A stretch of 64,000 nt of DNA from Dyadobacter sp. CECT 9275 (lineage in GTDB: Bacteria; Bacteroidota; Bacteroidia; Cytophagales; Spirosomataceae): positions 744,001 to 808,000 of the forward strand of contig NZ_CAJRAF010000004.1 in the NCBI RefSeq assembly GCF_907164905.1, given 5' to 3'. Below the pieces are notes generated by a model. It saw only the letters and a list, made by a program, of their open reading frames with translations, was not told the DNA's origin and searched no databases. Shown here piece after piece: positions 1 through 8,946 of the stretch; the stretch's first letter is position 1; each line of letters opens with the position of its first letter. The position numbers and the translations under genes were made by a program.

Positions 1-1
1 T

Positions 2-2179
2 CCGGAGTCCATCACGACCGATACCGACTGGCAGGATGTACTTTTCAGAACCGCGCCGGTCAGGAACGTTCAGGTATCTTCCACTGGTGGTAACGAAAAG
101 GCCAGATACTTTATATCCGGTGGTTATTTCTCCCAGGAAGGGATTGTGATTAATTCCGACTATACCCGTTTCAACCTGAGGGTGAATGTGGATGCGCAGA
201 TCACCAAGCGAATCAAAATTGGGACTTCGACATACGGCTCCTATGGCTATGGAAGATTTGCCAATACGGAATCTCACTACGGAGCCGGAGGTCTGCTGAC
301 CAATGCACTGGCTGCATCGCCTACCATACCTGCCTATGACAGCAACGGGAATTACTATTTTAACCAGAATGACGTAACAGATGGCCTTGGCTTTCTGGCC
401 AACGTACTGGCTGTAAGCGACGGATCTGAGGATCGCCGCAAAGTAATGGATGTTGTTACCAATAACTTTGTAGAAGTGAACATTACCAACGATCTCACCT
501 TCAAAAGTTCTGTTGGCGTAAATTTCGGAACCAATAATATCAAATTATGGCGATCATCAGCGGTGCCCAATTATGGTACACTTAATTACCCCGCCTCGGC
601 CGGTACCTCCAGGGCCGAAAACCTCAACTGGCTCAATGAAAATACTTTAACCTATGTAAAAGTATTTAACAACAAACATTTTGTAAATGGGCTGATAGGT
701 TTCACTGCCCAAAAGAACAGCAGAGACCTGGTTTCGGTAGGCGCCTCAGATTTCCCAACGGAATATGTCCCCTTTATCACTGCGGGAATTGTGAATGCCG
801 GAACGCAGAGCATCAACGAATGGGCGCTGTTATCGACAATGGCCAGGCTCACTTATTCCTATGCAGGTAAATACATGTTCACTGCCACAGTCCGCCGCGA
901 CGGAAGTTCGAGATTTGGATCCAACAACCGCTGGGGATCATTCCCTTCTTTTTCAGTAGGTTATAACATTTCAGAAGAAAACTTCATGAAGAATGTCAAC
1001 TTCATCAGTAACCTGAAACTAAGGGCCAGCTATGGTATTTCCGGAAATAACCAGATCGGAGATTACACGCACATCGGTTTGTTATCCACCACCCGTTATG
1101 TCAAAAACAGAGCTCTTAATCCCGGTTTGATCCCGAGCACGATGTCCAACGATAACCTGACCTGGGAGAAATCGAAACAGACCAACGTAGGTATCGACCT
1201 CGGCCTGTTCAAAGACCGGATCACGCTGACTGCCGATGTTTACCGGGATCATAAAACCGACCTGCTACTGGCTGTGCAGCTACCCGCGGCGTCAGGGTTC
1301 AGCAGTTCCACACAAAACATAGGGGATATTGAAAACAAAGGTTTTGAACTTGGCCTGCAAACAGTGAACATACGCCGCAAAGCTTTTGAGTGGAGTACTA
1401 ATTTCACATTTAGCCACAACGAAAACAAAGTTTTAAAACTGGCAACCGAAGGTGGAAGAATTGCGAATTCGGCCTATCAGATCACCCAGGTGGGTTCTGC
1501 CATCTCGAGTTTTTATCTGATCAATAAACTGGGGGTATTCATGAAAGCTTCGGAACTGGATGGTGCCGCTCTGCAGCATCCCCAAACCCAGGCTGGTGAC
1601 CTGAAGTTTGAAGACGTCAATAAGGACGGTGTAATCAACCAAAGCGACAGGAAGATCGTTGGATCGCCCTGGCCCGACTTTACCTGGGGGCTTGACAACA
1701 ATTTTTCCCTTGGCAATCTCAGTCTGAATATCGGTTTGGTAGGCTCACACGGAGCATATACCTACCTGGATGCCGGTGCTTCGCTTTTGGGTGACAACGG
1801 TGTGCAAAACAACCTGATCCTGACCGACAGAAGATGGCGGTCCGAAGCCGACCCTGGCGATGGTATCATGCCACGGTCCATCAGAAGTAATCACGCACTG
1901 GGTTTTGGGACTTCTTCTCATTACTTGTATAACAACTCGTTTACCCGAATCCGAAATATCAAGCTGTCGTACAACCTGCCCAAAGAGCTTACCAAACACA
2001 TGGGACTTAATGCGCTCAACGTGTATGCCAACGTCTCCAATGTCTACACCTTTACGGATTATCCTGGTTATGACCCGGAGTCCAGTGTTACCGGAGATAA
2101 CATTGTAAACGCCGGTATTGACTACCTGAACTATCCGCTGCCGCGTACGTACACCCTGGGTATTAAATTAACTTTTTAA
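2..2179 (+). CDS. SusC/RagA TonB-linked outer-membrane receptor (5' end outside window)
   Basis: This is the C-terminal part of a TonB-dependent glycan importer of the SusC family. The frame is open from base 2, upstream of the first internal Met at 146, and reads TDWQDVLFRTAPVRN and then STGGNEKARYFISGGYFSQEG, which is a typical SusC stretch at the start of the barrel. The true start therefore lies outside the window. The visible part (about 725 residues) is the 22-strand barrel domain and ends in LGIKLTF, with a terminal Phe as usual for barrel proteins. The SusD gene follows 18 bp downstream, the standard pair. It probably imports oligosaccharides released by the enzymes encoded next. The substrate cannot be read from the sequence; the GH106-like neighbours suggest a rhamnose-containing glycan. 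Confidence 0.93.
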   Translation, partial: PESITTDTDWQDVLFRTAPVRNVQVSSTGGNEKARYFISGGYFSQEGIVINSDYTRFNLRVNVDAQITKRIKIGTSTYGSYGYGRFANTESHYGAGGLLTNALAASPTIPAYDSNGNYYFNQNDVTDGLGFLANVLAVSDGSEDRRKVMDVVTNNFVEVNITNDLTFKSSVGVNFGTNNIKLWRSSAVPNYGTLNYPASAGTSRAENLNWLNENTLTYVKVFNNKHFVNGLIGFTAQKNSRDLVSVGASDFPTEYVPFITAGIVNAGTQSINEWALLSTMARLTYSYAGKYMFTATVRRDGSSRFGSNNRWGSFPSFSVGYNISEENFMKNVNFISNLKLRASYGISGNNQIGDYTHIGLLSTTRYVKNRALNPGLIPSTMSNDNLTWEKSKQTNVGIDLGLFKDRITLTADVYRDHKTDLLLAVQLPAASGFSSSTQNIGDIENKGFELGLQTVNIRRKAFEWSTNFTFSHNENKVLKLATEGGRIANSAYQITQVGSAISSFYLINKLGVFMKASELDGAALQHPQTQAGDLKFEDVNKDGVINQSDRKIVGSPWPDFTWGLDNNFSLGNLSLNIGLVGSHGAYTYLDAGASLLGDNGVQNNLILTDRRWRSEADPGDGIMPRSIRSNHALGFGTSSHYLYNNSFTRIRNIKLSYNLPKELTKHMGLNALNVYANVSNVYTFTDYPGYDPESSVTGDNIVNAGIDYLNYPLPRTYTLGIKLTF

Positions 2180-2197
2180 AGTAAAACAGCTTCTGAA

Positions 2198-3631
2198 ATG
2201 AAAAAATATATCGTCTATATCTTCATGGGAGCAGCGATGGCCTCCTGTTCGGATTTCCTGAATTTACAACCTGAATATCAGATCAATGAAAACTCATTTT
2301 ATAAAAGCCCCAAGGATTTTGAAACGGCACTGGTAGGAAACTATGCCGGTCTTCAGGGACTTCATAATACTTCGCTGATTAACCTGGGAGATCTCACAAC
2401 TGATAACACGGATATCCGCTCCACTTCTCCAACAACATCTGAGGCGGAATGCGACGAAATGAATCCTACCGCCGCGAATGATTTTCTGAACACGATCTGG
2501 AGTACCTGCTTTGCTACCATCGCGCGGTCCAACAATATCCTGTCGCGCCTGGATGCTGTGACTATGTCAGATGCACAGAAAAATCAGTATAAAGGAGAAT
2601 CCCTGTTTTTGAGGGCATATAGTTACTTCTATCTGGTGCGGCTTTTTGGCAATGTTCCCATGGTGGACGTGGCGTTCAGGAGTCCTGATGAAATCATGAA
2701 ATTTGATATGACCAGGAAACCGGTCAGCGAGGTTTACAGCCTGATTATCAAAGACCTGACCGAGGCATCCACTTTACTAAACGGCGTCACCGGACTAAGC
2801 AAGTCCCAGGCATCGGTAGGAGCTGCTAAAACATTGCTGGGCAAGGTATATCTGACCACCAAACAATTTGATCTGGCAAGAGCGGTACTGAAAGAAGTAA
2901 TTGATTCAAAAACATACTCGCTCAATCCTGATTACAAAAAGCTCTTTACCAACGGAAACGATGAATTACAGGAATCCATTTTCGAGATCAAGTATATGTC
3001 GGGCAATGTAGGCGAAGGAAATTCTTTTTCAACTGTGTTTATGCCATCCCGTTTCGACGTAGGAATGTTCCCAGGCAATATGCAGGGCGCGGGGCGTATA
3101 CTGCCAACGCGCCAGATGGCCAACGGTTATGAACCCGGAGACCTGAGAAGAAAGGCTTCCATCGGCGATTCTGTAAAACTCATTACAGGTAAATATGAAA
3201 AAGAGCTTTATGGTCTCAAATTCGTAGACTTCACCACAGGAATTGTGGGCGACGGAGGTATCAATTTCACTTCAATCCGTTATGCGGATGTACTTTTAAT
3301 GTATGCCGAGTCGCTCAACGAAACCAATAACACAGCCGAAGCCCATACCTACATCAACATGGTGAGGAGCCGTGCCGGGCTTGCCCCGCTTGCGGGACTC
3401 TCCAAGGCTGAGTTTGCCCTTGCGATGGAAAAAGAAAGAAAGGTTGAGTTCTTCCTGGAAGGCCACCGCTGGTTTGACCTTGCAAGAACCGGCCGCACGC
3501 TGACGGTACTTAACAAATATTTCCAGGATAACGGGTTGCGTTTCACCGTTGCCGAACATGAGGTGATCATGCCTATTCCGTTACGGGAAATTGACATCAA
3601 TCCAAAACTGGGTCAGAATCCGGGTTATTAA
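2198..3631 (+). CDS. SusD/RagB family outer-membrane glycan-binding lipoprotein
   Basis: This 477-residue lipoprotein forms the lid of the upstream SusC barrel and binds glycan at the cell surface. A short signal ends in the lipobox AMASC with the lipidated Cys at 17, followed by SDFLNLQPEYQINENSFY, the usual SusD N-terminus. Central TPR-like helices carry the GESLFLRAYSYFYLVRLFG signature. The C-terminal half has RYADVLLMYAESLNE and RKVEFFLEGHRWFDL, both SusD hallmarks, and the protein ends in PIPLREIDINPKLGQNPGY. Length and domain order are normal. It lies 18 bp after SusC, so the two are surely co-transcribed. Confidence 0.95.
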   Translation: MKKYIVYIFMGAAMASCSDFLNLQPEYQINENSFYKSPKDFETALVGNYAGLQGLHNTSLINLGDLTTDNTDIRSTSPTTSEAECDEMNPTAANDFLNTIWSTCFATIARSNNILSRLDAVTMSDAQKNQYKGESLFLRAYSYFYLVRLFGNVPMVDVAFRSPDEIMKFDMTRKPVSEVYSLIIKDLTEASTLLNGVTGLSKSQASVGAAKTLLGKVYLTTKQFDLARAVLKEVIDSKTYSLNPDYKKLFTNGNDELQESIFEIKYMSGNVGEGNSFSTVFMPSRFDVGMFPGNMQGAGRILPTRQMANGYEPGDLRRKASIGDSVKLITGKYEKELYGLKFVDFTTGIVGDGGINFTSIRYADVLLMYAESLNETNNTAEAHTYINMVRSRAGLAPLAGLSKAEFALAMEKERKVEFFLEGHRWFDLARTGRTLTVLNKYFQDNGLRFTVAEHEVIMPIPLREIDINPKLGQNPGY

Positions 3632-3646
3632 TTAATATCACTTATT

Positions 3647-3683
3647 TGTGTTACGGGCATCTCACAATCAGACCCGTAACACA
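3647..3683 (+). terminator. Intergenic hairpin between SusD and the first GH106-like gene
   Basis: An 11-bp perfect inverted repeat, TGTGTTACGGG (3647-3657) and CCCGTAACACA (3673-3683), encloses a 15-nt loop and is followed by ACCTTTTTAT. It looks like an intrinsic terminator or attenuator. It sits 8 bp before the ATG at 3692, so it would either lower transcription of the downstream enzymes relative to SusCD or act as an mRNA 3'-end stabiliser. Confidence 0.6.
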
Positions 3684-3691
3684 ACCTTTTT

Positions 3692-6394
3692 ATGCCAGCT
3701 ATGAAGATTGCCTTGACAATCCTTTGTTTCTTTTGCTGTATTGGTGAGTCGTTGGGACAACGTGCTGACGACATACGAATGAATTTCCTGAGCCCTCCCG
3801 AAAACGCCAAACCCAAATTATACTGGTGGTGGTTGAACGGAGATGTGGATACCACCCAGCTCAAAAAAGAACTTCATCTGATGAAAGAGGCAGGTATTGG
3901 TGGCGTAGATATTTTTGAAATAGGCGTTTTCCCGGAAGATAATACTGATGGGATGATCAAAGCCGGTCCGCCCTTTATGGGAACCGATTTTCTTAAATCT
4001 TTAAAAGTTGCATTGGATAAAGCCAAAGAACTGAAAATGGAAGTCGGCATGAGCGTTGCCAGCAGCTGGAATGCCGGTGGCAGCTGGGTCCGCCCGGAAC
4101 ACGCGGCCAAAACCCTGTACTCATCCAAAACAGAAATAAACGCAGCCTCCGGCAGCAACATAATACTGCCATTTCCTGAAATATCAGAGAATGATACGCG
4201 AGGAAGAAGCCGGTTGATTCAATATACGGCTGATAAAAAACCGGTGTATTATGAAGAAGTAGTGGTGCTGGCCATACCAAAAGTGCATCAGGGTGATCTG
4301 GATACAACGAATATCCTGAACCTGACCTACCTTTTTGACCAGAAATCTGAAAGACTCAGCTGGACTCCCAAATCCGGAAGCTGGGAAGTTTACCGTTACG
4401 TATGCGCCAACTCCGGCGAACATTTATTCCTGCCATCGCCAAACTCGGTCGGGCCAATTATAGACCATTACGACAGCCTGGCAACAGCAGAACATATCAA
4501 TTACTTCATCAACCGTCTGAAACCACTGGTAGGCGGTGATTTTACAAAATCTGCCTTGAAATATCTTTACCTGGCTAGTTACGAAGCCACCGATTTTGCA
4601 TGGTCGGCGGGATTACCTGCAAAATTCAGGAGCCTGAATGGATACGATATTTACAAATTCATCCCGGCCCTTTTTAACAATAAAAGTTACAACCCCAAAC
4701 TTTTAGAAAGTTTCCGTTTTGATCTCAGAAAGACTTTTTCTGAAATGATGATCAATAATCACTACAAAAAAGCCCGGGAAATATGTAATGCCAACGGTTT
4801 GAAGATCATTTCCGAAGCGGGCGGGCCGGGTGTTTACAACATTCCGGTAGAAACGCTTAAAGCACTTGGGTCACTGGATATTCCACGAGGTGAATTTTGG
4901 TATAAAACTCAAAAATTCAATCAGGACGGAATAGATATCATGTGGCTTGTAAAAGAAATAGCCGCAGCCTCGCACATTTACAAACAGGGGATCGTAGAAG
5001 AGGAGGCATTTACAAGTATGAAAAACTGGCAGGAGGGCCCTCGTGACCTCAAAATTATTGCCGACAGGGCATTTTGTGAAGGTATGAACCGGCTGGTCAT
5101 TCACGGATTTCCGCACAATCCCAAAGCTGACATATATCCGGGCATCGGTTATTTTGCAGGAACACATTACAACGACAGGCAGGTTTGGTGGTCGAAGGTC
5201 AAACCTTTTCATGAATATCTTTCCCGAATCTCCCACATCCTGCAAAACAGCCGCTTTGCAGCAGATGTACTATACTATTACGGCGAGGAAATCCCCAATC
5301 TTATCCCGCCAAAAAATACACAGTTCAAAGCAGGTACCGGCTATGACTATGAGGTTATCAATACCGAAGTCCTTCTGAAAGACCTGAAAGTTGAGCATGG
5401 CGAATGGGTCCTGCCAGGCGTGGGCCGATATAAAATACTCAGCATCGGAAAAGGAAACCGGATAGGTACCCAAGTTAGGCAACAGCTTGAAGAATGGCGC
5501 AGGCAAGGTGGAATAATCACCGAATCGGAAAACATTACGAACCTGGGCATACCAGCTGATTTCAAATACGGAAGTGAAGAAAAAGGACTGCTTGATTTTA
5601 TCCATTATCAAAAAGGCCAACAAGACTTTTACCTCATCAGAAATACAACCGATCAGTGGGTAAAAGAACAATGCAGTTTTCGGCAGACATTATCACGGCC
5701 TGAGATATGGGATCCCGTTACCGGAAAAATCTTTCCGGTAACCGTATACAACCAAAGCGGTAGTAACCACACCAATCTGGAACTCACCCTCCCACCCTAC
5801 GGAACTTACTTTGTTGTTTTTGATAAAAATCTTGTCGGCAAAAGCAGCAGCGCTAGAAGAGAGCTATATCCTTCCATCAGTCAAACAGATATTTTGAAAG
5901 GAAATTGGCACGTCACTTTTTCAGCCAAATGGGGCGGGCCTCAATCAACCGCGATGGATTCGCTCGTTTCCTGGACGGAAAGCCGCATCGCCGGAATCAA
6001 ATATTATTCCGGCGATGCGGTATATTCCAGAGATTTCCATCTTGATAAAAATGCCGAAAAGGGAGAAAGGGTTTTCCTGGATCTGGGAGAGCTATCCAAA
6101 ATTGCATCCGTAAAGCTGAACGGGAAATCATTGGGTATCACCTGGACGCCCCCATTCCGGTATGAAATCTCAGACCTCATAAAAACCGGGAAAAACACCG
6201 TGAAAATTGAAGTATCCAATGTGTGGTCCAACAGACTTACCGGCGATGCCATACTCAACCAACATTTTACTAATACTAACTTAAAGGCCGCTGTCCGTGG
6301 CAAAAACCCTGTATCCTGGGGCAAAATGCCTTTGGTACCTTCCGGACTTTTCGGGCCGGTCACTATTCTTCGTTATAACCAAAAAGAAAAATGA
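3692..6394 (+). CDS. GH106-like glycoside hydrolase, putative alpha-L-rhamnosidase
   Basis: This 900-residue exported enzyme has a signal peptide ending near LGQ at residue 23; a start at the Met at 3701 is equally possible. The N-terminal catalytic part carries the diagnostic block YWWWLNGDVDTTQL (from about residue 44) followed by MKEAGIGGVDIFEIG, as in GH106-type rhamnosidases. The C-terminus (about 736-895) is a GH2-type jelly-roll sugar-binding module with FLDLGELSKIASVKLNGKSL and VSNVWSNRLTGDA. The family cleaves terminal alpha-L-rhamnosides from plant pectins and glycosides. It overlaps the next gene by 4 bp (ATGA) and has a clear paralogue at 8947-11880. The activity is inferred from family resemblance only. 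Confidence 0.8.
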   Translation: MPAMKIALTILCFFCCIGESLGQRADDIRMNFLSPPENAKPKLYWWWLNGDVDTTQLKKELHLMKEAGIGGVDIFEIGVFPEDNTDGMIKAGPPFMGTDFLKSLKVALDKAKELKMEVGMSVASSWNAGGSWVRPEHAAKTLYSSKTEINAASGSNIILPFPEISENDTRGRSRLIQYTADKKPVYYEEVVVLAIPKVHQGDLDTTNILNLTYLFDQKSERLSWTPKSGSWEVYRYVCANSGEHLFLPSPNSVGPIIDHYDSLATAEHINYFINRLKPLVGGDFTKSALKYLYLASYEATDFAWSAGLPAKFRSLNGYDIYKFIPALFNNKSYNPKLLESFRFDLRKTFSEMMINNHYKKAREICNANGLKIISEAGGPGVYNIPVETLKALGSLDIPRGEFWYKTQKFNQDGIDIMWLVKEIAAASHIYKQGIVEEEAFTSMKNWQEGPRDLKIIADRAFCEGMNRLVIHGFPHNPKADIYPGIGYFAGTHYNDRQVWWSKVKPFHEYLSRISHILQNSRFAADVLYYYGEEIPNLIPPKNTQFKAGTGYDYEVINTEVLLKDLKVEHGEWVLPGVGRYKILSIGKGNRIGTQVRQQLEEWRRQGGIITESENITNLGIPADFKYGSEEKGLLDFIHYQKGQQDFYLIRNTTDQWVKEQCSFRQTLSRPEIWDPVTGKIFPVTVYNQSGSNHTNLELTLPPYGTYFVVFDKNLVGKSSSARRELYPSISQTDILKGNWHVTFSAKWGGPQSTAMDSLVSWTESRIAGIKYYSGDAVYSRDFHLDKNAEKGERVFLDLGELSKIASVKLNGKSLGITWTPPFRYEISDLIKTGKNTVKIEVSNVWSNRLTGDAILNQHFTNTNLKAAVRGKNPVSWGKMPLVPSGLFGPVTILRYNQKEK

Positions 6395-8919
6395 TGAAAC
6401 CAATACCGTTCAGCAATCTTTTGCCGGGACTTTTTTTCTTACTTATTTCCATGCCGGTTTTTGCCCAGCCGCTGTCCACTTTGCGAGGCAAAAATTTCAA
6501 TAATATCAATCTGGAGGTCTCGTTAAAGCCTTTCAAAAAAAATGATAAGGCTTATATCCGAGAAGTTGCAAAGGAGATGTTTGTGCAATGGCATTCCCTG
6601 TTGCGCCATGCTGATACCGTTTCTGTCATGTTATGGACCGGAGACGGCTCAGAGATTCTGGATTACAAAGGTACGCCCAACCAACCGCTGGAATGGGCAA
6701 AATACATGGGAAACCCCAATACCAGCCATGCGGTGGGCTCCGGACCGAAAGAATTATCCATTCATGAGCGGGCGTATCTATACCTGGAAAATCCGCCGAA
6801 TTTTACTTACAATGATCTGAAGTTCATCGTGCGGACTTTGAAAGAGGAAGGTGTTAAAGTGACCGGCAAACCTGTCCGTGTAGGTGAAACTTTTGATCCG
6901 GGTCCGGAATTCGCCAAATCAGACTTTAAGTATAAAAAGCATAGGGAGATCCTCGGCGGCAGCGCGATGGGCCATAATACCATGGTGAGTTGTTATTCTG
7001 TACTGAACGCCGACAGCGAGTCCTACGCAGGATTCCCGAAAGGAATTCCCGCCAACACGCCTTTTGGCACTTTTCTGGGCAGGCAGAGCAGGCATTTTCT
7101 GAAAGATATGGGCTTTGATTTCCTTTGGCTCAGCAACGGATTTGGATACGGTGTGGAAGGATGGTCATCTACAGGTGCCATTTTTGACGGCAAAGGTTTT
7201 GACCAGGCAAAACTGGCGGCCACCAAATCAAAAATTTCAGACTTCTGGAAATATTTCCGTACCGAATGCCCCGATATCCAGATCCAGACAAGAGGTACCA
7301 ATTTATCTGCCGGAACAGACTTGGCTCGGGATGGGGTGGATCTGAAATCGATCTATAAAGACAAAAATATACTACCCCCGCCAAATTCTCCATGGGCTGC
7401 ACTGGACGGCGATTTCGGACTGGAAATGGTAGGGTATATGTCCAGAATGGCCGAACTTCCCGATGAACGTTACCTTTTCAGGTATTATACCCACGACCCC
7501 TGGTGGCTCAACAGCCCCTGGCTGGATCGTTATGGACGGGAACCGCATGATATCTATCTGCCGATGTCAGTTTCGCGTATCAATAAAAAAGGTGAAATAA
7601 AATTACCCTCACACCTGAGCCTGCTCAGTATTGATGATTCCTACGGAAATATGCCTACGCAGGTACCCGATGAGGTAACACCCAACATTCTGAAGTCACG
7701 TTACGATGCCCCCACTGCGCCCGGTCCGTTGGTTTGGGTATATCCTTTTGACGAATACCATGACTGGGCCTACCGGTATAAAGACCGTCTTCCTGAAATA
7801 TATTACGGCGACTGGCTCATCCGGCAAGCTATCAACAATGGCTTCCCGCTGAACACTGTCATCAGCACCGGTTCCTTTCAGGATGTTCTGAAGGATAAGC
7901 CTGCATTTTTCAGGGAGTCGGTATTGGTGACTATTGTGCCGGAAGCTGGTTCATCTCTGGAAAAAGCATTGATTCAATTTGTAAAAAATGGTGGGAAAAT
8001 AATCATTTACGGCCCGGCAGATCATGCAGGAAAAGACTTTCTGGATATGCTGAACCTGAAAAACGTAAAGCCGCTAGAGGGTGATTTTAAGCTTTATTCA
8101 AACTATGCCGGAGATATCCTCCAGAGCAGATATCCCGATATCATCCGTCACAGTGCCTTGTTTTCAGGCGGCGGCGTGGCAACACGGGTGAATAATACAC
8201 AGGACCAATCCACCACCATACTGGCCCGGATGACCCAGTCTGAGGAATCACGCGATGTACTCTGGACGAGGGAATTACCGGAATGGAACGGCGGCAAGGT
8301 GGTGTACATACGTGGTACCAATTCCAGCACATTTAATGGTGGCAAACTGCTCCATCCGGATGATCCCTCCCAACTCTTCACCGGTCCTTTACTGATGCGG
8401 TATGTACTGTCAGAGTTCGGTATCAACTGTGTGATTCAAAAGGAAGATCCGTCGGTGAAAAATCCGGTGCTCACGGTTTCAAGAAGTAATAATGCATTCA
8501 TGTTTTCAGGTTATAATCCAAACAGTACCATCACCAGCCGTTTTAAATTTCCGCAGGGCGCTCCGTTGCTGCTGGGTCTGGAGACAAAGCTCGACAAAGG
8601 GAATTCTGTATATACACTTCCCACTTCATGGAGCCGGGAATGCCGGATTTTTGTAGAACAAAATGACGGGATTGTTTCTTACAAAGAACTGCATTCGGGT
8701 GAAAAAGGAATTGATAAACGATTCCAGGTAAGCGGATTAAAAAACGGAACGGTGAGGATTTATGCTGCAGAAGGTATTACCGAAGACAAATTTAATGCCT
8801 ACGTAAACGCCGGATACCCGTGGAAAACGGGGCGGGTTACCGTCCGAAAGGGTGATGAGAAATTGGGTAATCATTTTGTAGTTGAAAATATAACCGGGAC
8901 CCTGGTGGTATCCTGGTGA
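6391..8919 (+). CDS. Large secreted protein of unrecognised family, possible glycosidase
   Basis: An 842-residue protein with a signal peptide (hydrophobic stretch ending in FAQ at about 26). I do not recognise the family. Visible features are a Trp- and Gly-rich N-terminal half that could be a TIM barrel (MLWTGDGSEILDYKG, GFDFLWLSNGFGYG, RYYTHDPWWLNSPWLDRYG), and a middle segment (about 510-560) with a GATase-like alternation, KALIQFVKNGGKIIIYGPAD, as in trimerisation-type domains of beta-galactosidases. A beta-rich C-terminus follows. Its start overlaps the stop of the preceding GH106-like gene (ATGA), so translation is probably coupled. Its place between two GH106-like genes suggests it acts on the same glycan. 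Confidence 0.75.
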   Translation: MMKPIPFSNLLPGLFFLLISMPVFAQPLSTLRGKNFNNINLEVSLKPFKKNDKAYIREVAKEMFVQWHSLLRHADTVSVMLWTGDGSEILDYKGTPNQPLEWAKYMGNPNTSHAVGSGPKELSIHERAYLYLENPPNFTYNDLKFIVRTLKEEGVKVTGKPVRVGETFDPGPEFAKSDFKYKKHREILGGSAMGHNTMVSCYSVLNADSESYAGFPKGIPANTPFGTFLGRQSRHFLKDMGFDFLWLSNGFGYGVEGWSSTGAIFDGKGFDQAKLAATKSKISDFWKYFRTECPDIQIQTRGTNLSAGTDLARDGVDLKSIYKDKNILPPPNSPWAALDGDFGLEMVGYMSRMAELPDERYLFRYYTHDPWWLNSPWLDRYGREPHDIYLPMSVSRINKKGEIKLPSHLSLLSIDDSYGNMPTQVPDEVTPNILKSRYDAPTAPGPLVWVYPFDEYHDWAYRYKDRLPEIYYGDWLIRQAINNGFPLNTVISTGSFQDVLKDKPAFFRESVLVTIVPEAGSSLEKALIQFVKNGGKIIIYGPADHAGKDFLDMLNLKNVKPLEGDFKLYSNYAGDILQSRYPDIIRHSALFSGGGVATRVNNTQDQSTTILARMTQSEESRDVLWTRELPEWNGGKVVYIRGTNSSTFNGGKLLHPDDPSQLFTGPLLMRYVLSEFGINCVIQKEDPSVKNPVLTVSRSNNAFMFSGYNPNSTITSRFKFPQGAPLLLGLETKLDKGNSVYTLPTSWSRECRIFVEQNDGIVSYKELHSGEKGIDKRFQVSGLKNGTVRIYAAEGITEDKFNAYVNAGYPWKTGRVTVRKGDEKLGNHFVVENITGTLVVSW

Positions 8920-8946
8920 GGTACATATCATTCAGCAGAAGATGTC

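Noticed and set aside
146..2179. Start of the SusC gene at the Met at 146
   Set aside because: The frame is open back to base 2 and reads a conserved SusC segment, so 146 is an internal Met of a gene that begins outside the window.
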